Shown here in pieces: positions 5,236 to 8,752 of a stretch of 8,752 nucleotides of DNA. Made by a program: the position numbers and the translations under genes. Source of the stretch: Phocaeicola_A sp964514145 (lineage in GTDB: Bacteria; Bacteroidota; Bacteroidia; Bacteroidales; Bacteroidaceae). Where the stretch lies: assembly GCA_964514145.1 (NCBI GenBank), contig CAZEPM010000080.1:1-8752 (forward strand), in the 5' to 3' direction. How positions within the stretch are numbered: position 1 is the stretch's first letter; each line of letters starts with the position of its first letter. The notes under the pieces are model-generated. The model ran no database searches. It worked only from the letters and a program-made list of their open reading frames with translations, and was not told where the DNA came from.

Positions 5236-7527
5236 ATGAATAAAATTATTTCAAAAGAACAATTCTCTGAAAAGGTTTTCAAATTCGAGGTAGAAGCTCC
5301 TCTTATTGCGAAATCACGCAAGGCGGGTCATTTTGTCATTGTCCGGGTGGGTGAAAAAGGCGAACGAATACCTCTTACCATCACCGATGCTGACCCACAA
5401 AAAGGAACAATAACACTCGTTGTTCAGAAAGTCGGATTATCTTCGACTCGCCTATGTGACCTGAATCAGGGAGACTATATTACAGACCTTGTAGGACCAC
5501 TAGGCCAAGCTACCCATATTGAAAATTTTGGGACAGTTGTGTGTGCAGGCGGTGGTGTAGGCACGGCTCCAATGCTTCCCATAATCAAAGCATTAAAGGC
5601 TGCCGGCAACCGCGTTATCTCCATATTAGCCGGCCGTAGCAAAGAACTGATTATCTTAGAAGACGAAGTACGCAAGCATTCAGACAAAGTAATCATCATG
5701 ACAGACGATGGATCGTATGGACACAAAGGATTAATCACAGAAGGCGTAGAGCAGGTTATCAAAAGCGAAAAAGTAAACAAATGCTTTGCTATCGGCCCTG
5801 CCGTCATGATGAAGTTTGTATGTCTGCTGACTAAGAAATACAATATTCCAACCGACGTATCACTCAATACCATTATGGTTGACGGAACCGGTATGTGCGG
5901 CGCCTGTCGCATCACCGTAGGAGGAAAAACCAGATTCGTATGTGTAGACGGTCCGGAATTTGACGGTCATCAGGTTGATTTTGATGAAATGCTCAAACGC
6001 ATGGGAGCGTTCAAGAAAGCAGAACACGAAGAAATGGAACGATTCGAGCATGAGCATGATTGCCCGACAAAGACCTCACTCGAAGACCGCAACGCCCCGT
6101 GGCGAGAAGCACTGCGTAAAAGCATGAAAAACAAAGAGAGAACAGCAATTAAACGTGTTATCATGCCGGAACTAGACTCGGAATATCGCTCACACAGCCG
6201 CAAAGAAGAAGTCAATCGCGGCCTCAGCCCCGAACAGGCCGTTACTGAAGCCAAACGATGTCTGGACTGCGCCAATCCAACATGTATGACCGGATGTCCC
6301 GTAGGAATTAACATTCCCGGATTCATCAAAAACATAGAACGCGGAGAGTTTCTCGAAGCGGCACGTATACTTAAAGAGACCAGTGCGTTACCCGCAGTTT
6401 GTGGCCGCGTATGTCCGCAAGAAAAACAATGCGAATCCAAATGCATTCACTTAAAGATGCACGAGCCGGCTGTCGCCATTGGATATTTGGAACGCTTTGC
6501 AGCCGACTATGAACGCGAAAGCGGACAAATTGCTCTCCCCCATGTGGCTGACCCTAATCACATCAAGATTGCCGTCGTTGGATCTGGACCCGCAGGCTTG
6601 TCATTTGCCGGAGATATGGTTAAACTCGGCTATGATGTCACCGTCTTCGAAGCATTACACGAAATTGGAGGCGTACTAAAATATGGTATCCCCGAGTTTC
6701 GGCTACCCAATAAGATTGTCGATGTAGAGATTGACAATCTAGGAAAGATGGGTGTCAAGTTTGTAAAAGATTGCATTGTTGGCAAAACAATCACCTTAGA
6801 ACAACTGCAAGCCGACGGATACAAAGGCATCTTCGTTGCATCCGGCGCAGGGCTACCCAATTTTATGAACATACCCGGGGAGAACTCTATCAATATCATG
6901 TCGTCTAACGAATATCTCACCCGTGTCAATCTGATGGATGCTGCCAGCGACGATTCCGATACCCCCATAACTTTCGGCAAATGCGTGGCAGTTATCGGAG
7001 GCGGAAATACGGCGATGGACTCAGTCCGTACCGCCCGACGTTTGGGAGCAGAACGTGCCATGATTATCTATCGACGCTCTGAAGAGGAAATGCCTGCACG
7101 TATCGAAGAAGTAAAACATGCCAAAGAAGAAGGCGTAGAATTTATCACACTCCACAATCCCATCGAATATATTGCAGATGAAAATGGAGCTGTCAAACAG
7201 ATTGTCCTCCAACAAATGCAGCTGGGAGAACCGGATGATTCGGGCAGACGAAGCCCGGTTCCTATCCCCGGCGCCACAAAAACCATCGACATCGATATGG
7301 CCATTGTCAGCGTAGGTGTATCCCCTAACCCCATCGTCCCCCACTCCATTCAAGGACTTGAACTTGGTCGCAAAGGAACCATCACAGTCGATGAAAACAT
7401 GCAATCGAACATTTCCACGATTTATGCCGGAGGAGACATCGTACGAGGAGGAGCAACCGTCATTCTTGCCATGGGTGACGGACGCCGAGCAGCGGCAGCC
7501 ATGCACAAACAACTGGCAGACAAATAA
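5236..7527 (+). CDS. fused NfnA/PyrK-like and NfnB/GltD-like oxidoreductase
   Basis: A 763-residue fusion. Residues 1-275 are a ferredoxin-NADP reductase-like module: FAD site around RIPLTITD (44-51), nucleotide-binding CAGGGVGTAPM (103-113), and a [2Fe-2S] site D216-x4-C221-x2-C224-x11-C236, where Asp stands in the first Cys position of PyrK, as in NfnA. Residues 300-763 are the GltD/NfnB module: cysteines for two [4Fe-4S] clusters (C342, C345, C350, C354; C389, C393, C399, C403), FAD motif GSGPAG (449-454), NADPH motif GGGNTA (588-593) and the C-terminal AGGD (731-734). By family, it would couple NADH, NADPH and ferredoxin by electron bifurcation (NfnAB). Databases often label the fusion as DHODH B NAD-binding subunit/NADPH-dependent glutamate synthase, but no large glutamate synthase or pyrD lies beside it. 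Monocistronic, with its own promoter and terminator. Confidence 0.9.
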   Translation: MNKIISKEQFSEKVFKFEVEAPLIAKSRKAGHFVIVRVGEKGERIPLTITDADPQKGTITLVVQKVGLSSTRLCDLNQGDYITDLVGPLGQATHIENFGTVVCAGGGVGTAPMLPIIKALKAAGNRVISILAGRSKELIILEDEVRKHSDKVIIMTDDGSYGHKGLITEGVEQVIKSEKVNKCFAIGPAVMMKFVCLLTKKYNIPTDVSLNTIMVDGTGMCGACRITVGGKTRFVCVDGPEFDGHQVDFDEMLKRMGAFKKAEHEEMERFEHEHDCPTKTSLEDRNAPWREALRKSMKNKERTAIKRVIMPELDSEYRSHSRKEEVNRGLSPEQAVTEAKRCLDCANPTCMTGCPVGINIPGFIKNIERGEFLEAARILKETSALPAVCGRVCPQEKQCESKCIHLKMHEPAVAIGYLERFAADYERESGQIALPHVADPNHIKIAVVGSGPAGLSFAGDMVKLGYDVTVFEALHEIGGVLKYGIPEFRLPNKIVDVEIDNLGKMGVKFVKDCIVGKTITLEQLQADGYKGIFVASGAGLPNFMNIPGENSINIMSSNEYLTRVNLMDAASDDSDTPITFGKCVAVIGGGNTAMDSVRTARRLGAERAMIIYRRSEEEMPARIEEVKHAKEEGVEFITLHNPIEYIADENGAVKQIVLQQMQLGEPDDSGRRSPVPIPGATKTIDIDMAIVSVGVSPNPIVPHSIQGLELGRKGTITVDENMQSNISTIYAGGDIVRGGATVILAMGDGRRAAAAMHKQLADK

Positions 7528-7550
7528 CCGATGATCATCACGATGCAAAC

Positions 7551-7601
7551 AAAAAAACAGAAACCAGACCAAAAGAAATTTTGCGACCGGTTTCTGTTTT
7601 T
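7551..7601. terminator. bidirectional terminator between convergent genes
   Basis: AAAAACAGAAACC (7553-7565) pairs perfectly with GGTTTCTGTTTTT (7589-7601), and the loop holds a further CAAAA/TTTTG stem (7570-7574 with 7579-7583). T-runs exist on both strands (seven A at 7551-7557, five T at 7597-7601), so it can serve both the Nfn-type gene and the leftward membrane-protein gene. Confidence 0.9.
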
Positions 7602-7631
7602 CTATTGGAAATATCTTACAAATACCCCTAT

Positions 7632-8504
7632 TCAACCCTCTTCAGCCTGCTCATCGGCAACTAAAGACACGTACTGATAAAACAACGGAGCCCTGACCAT
7701 CCATACGGCACAAAAATTAACAACCATGCCCAAAGCAATCAGAAAGCCCGCCAACACCACATAATAGCCGGGCAAATCGATGACCTCACCCTGAATCTGC
7801 CCCAATGTGGCAAAATAATTAACGGCTTGAATAATCAGCAATGGCAGATTGCCGATGAACACCACAACGCCATAAAAGATACCCGTCAGCACAAGCAAGC
7901 CAAAGATACCTCCCCACAAAGGAACACCCCTGCGGTAAGACTTCAGGAAAGCAAACCACAACGGAATGCGGTCGATCATATAATAATAAGGCATGACGGC
8001 CAAGGGAACCATACAAAACAACCACACAAACAGCAGAAAAACCGCCAGATAAACACTGACCATATAGCACATATACAACAGAGCCATAAACACCAGCTGG
8101 ACAAAACCCATGAAAAGAACGTACAAAAAGACACGCCACAAGTTGCCCGACAAACGGCCTGCCCACGCCCTATAAGCGAGAGAAGGAACATAACCCAAGC
8201 TCACATACTGCTGAAAAACCGTATACATCAAGCCATTCCAACACACACAGCCCGCCAGCGCAATAACGAAGACCAATCCCCAGAACCATTGCCCGGCCTC
8301 GTCAGCCGACAAGAAGGTCAACGCAATATCCGTACGGAAAACCACCAGTACAAGAGCCAACAAAAGAGCACTCGGAACGGCAACCAAGGCAGAAATGCGG
8401 AGAAGCAACCTAAAATGATGTTCCAAAAACCTAAAACCCTCGGAGATACGCCCCATAAAGCCTCGCCGTTTATACACAAAAGTAGAAGTGGTAGATTTTT
8501 CCAT
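7632..8504 (-). CDS. six-helix integral membrane protein of unknown function
   Basis: A 290-residue protein without a signal peptide but with about six hydrophobic segments: roughly 34-56, 73-97, 122-148, 150-176, 197-226 and 244-270. The N-terminus is basic (KRRGFMGRISEGFRFLEHHFRLLLR), which predicts a cytoplasmic start by the positive-inside rule; the C-terminus ends acidic (ADEQAEEG). The SYRRGVPLWGG loop is also basic. Aromatic residues are frequent, and no catalytic motif or known transporter signature is visible. I recognise no family and assign no function. It faces the Nfn-type gene and shares its terminator, but convergent position alone says nothing about a joint role. Its GC content is somewhat higher than that of the genes at the left. 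The ATG at 8504 lies about 18 bases after the predicted transcription start, which supports this start. Confidence 0.8.
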   Translation of the reverse strand: MEKSTTSTFVYKRRGFMGRISEGFRFLEHHFRLLLRISALVAVPSALLLALVLVVFRTDIALTFLSADEAGQWFWGLVFVIALAGCVCWNGLMYTVFQQYVSLGYVPSLAYRAWAGRLSGNLWRVFLYVLFMGFVQLVFMALLYMCYMVSVYLAVFLLFVWLFCMVPLAVMPYYYMIDRIPLWFAFLKSYRRGVPLWGGIFGLLVLTGIFYGVVVFIGNLPLLIIQAVNYFATLGQIQGEVIDLPGYYVVLAGFLIALGMVVNFCAVWMVRAPLFYQYVSLVADEQAEEG

Positions 8505-8528
8505 GTCGTATGAAATTTAGTACATACG

Positions 8529-8557
8529 CAAAGATAATATCTTTATGGCTACACAAA
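8529..8557 (-). promoter_or_regulatory. promoter of the membrane-protein gene
   Basis: On the minus strand TTTG (8557 to 8554), 17 bases, TATCTTTG (8536 to 8529): both elements match the consensus. A 6-1-6 palindrome AAGATA-A-TATCTT (8531-8543) covers most of the -7 box, a possible repressor site or simply a by-product of the TATCTT sequence. Confidence 0.65.
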
Positions 8558-8596
8558 TTAAAAATAACACTAAAAGTTAAGATACGACGGAGATTT

Positions 8597-8752
8597 GCCG
8601 GATCGTCCATCGCCGGCGTCCGAAGACGGAACAAACCGCCGTGCGGCCTGACTCTCCGCGCGACCGGTCACGACACCGGTTCCGACCTGTTCCGATATCA
8701 GGTCGGAGAAGAGCCTAGATAAGGTCGGACTTTATCCTACATCAAGTCCGAC
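8597..8752. repeat. GC-rich cluster of inverted repeats at the right edge
   Basis: At least four hairpins follow each other: TCCG/CGGA (8619-8630), CCGC/GCGG (8636-8646), ACCGGT/ACCGGT (8663-8668 with 8675-8680, loop of 6) and TCCGACCTG/CAGGTCGGA (8681-8689 with 8699-8707, loop of 9). A fifth, GTCGGACTT/AAGTCCGAC (8724-8732 with 8744-8752, loop of 11), ends exactly at the window edge, so the array may continue. The core GGTCGGA recurs at 8701-8707 and 8723-8729. The stretch is far richer in GC than the AT-rich promoter region beside it. A 70-residue frame crosses it but looks like an artefact. It could be an intergenic repeat element or the edge of a mobile element. Confidence 0.5.

Noticed and set aside
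7827..8513. 228-codon plus-strand frame opposite the membrane-protein gene
   Set aside because: It is rich in Gln, Lys, Asn and His and has no fold-like pattern, as expected for the reverse complement of a hydrophobic gene. The minus strand has a promoter and coherent membrane segments.
8510..8722. 70-residue plus-strand frame starting MKFSTYAKII
   Set aside because: It begins inside the membrane-gene promoter region and its second half is just translated hairpin repeats, with an abrupt change of composition.
1..8752. CRISPR array, tRNA, rRNA or transposase genes
   Set aside because: No regularly spaced repeats, no tRNA cloverleaf, no rRNA signature and no transposase-like protein were seen.

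Overview
The window looks like chromosomal DNA of a Bacteroidales bacterium (phylum Bacteroidota). The reasons are the gene order rplU-rpmA-serS, L21, L27 and SerS sequences of Bacteroidales type, no Shine-Dalgarno sequence before any gene, and repeated matches to the Bacteroidota promoter (-33 TTTG/TTG, about 17-20 bases, -7 TAnnTTTG). The genus cannot be fixed from the sequence; SerS looks clearly divergent from my memory of the Bacteroides thetaiotaomicron protein.

Layout, left to right. Bases 1-328 hold no convincing protein gene but a dense series of stem-loops behind a leftward -7 box. Four of the stems pair fully only on the minus strand, which suggests a structured leftward RNA. A hotdog thioesterase of the FlK type follows (427-798, +), with a 21-base palindrome over its promoter. 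Next come two convergent leftward genes that overlap by 4 bases: a Ric/ScdA-like hemerythrin protein (1613-2320) and a LuxR-type regulator with a degenerate receiver domain (1011-1616). A possible small RNA lies just downstream of the regulator (812-931, -).

Bases 2321-2763 have no convincing gene but contain a leftward terminator-like hairpin. A near-consensus promoter then drives rplU and rpmA (L21 and L27), followed by a terminator, a new promoter and serS (seryl-tRNA synthetase) with its own terminator. After a 334-base gap with tandem repeats and small palindromes comes a 763-residue fusion of an NfnA/PyrK-like ferredoxin-NADP reductase and an NfnB/GltD-like flavoprotein (5236-7527). It shares a bidirectional terminator with a convergent six-helix membrane protein of unknown function (7632-8504, -). 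The right edge (8597-8752) is GC-rich and packed with inverted repeats.

Functionally, the middle is housekeeping translation. The hemerythrin/regulator pair suggests control linked to iron, oxygen or nitric oxide, and the Nfn-type enzyme balances NADH, NADPH and ferredoxin pools in an anaerobe. The most unusual parts are non-coding: the left-edge RNA candidate with a possible pseudoknot, the candidate small RNA, the structured gap upstream of the hemerythrin gene, and the operator-like palindromes.
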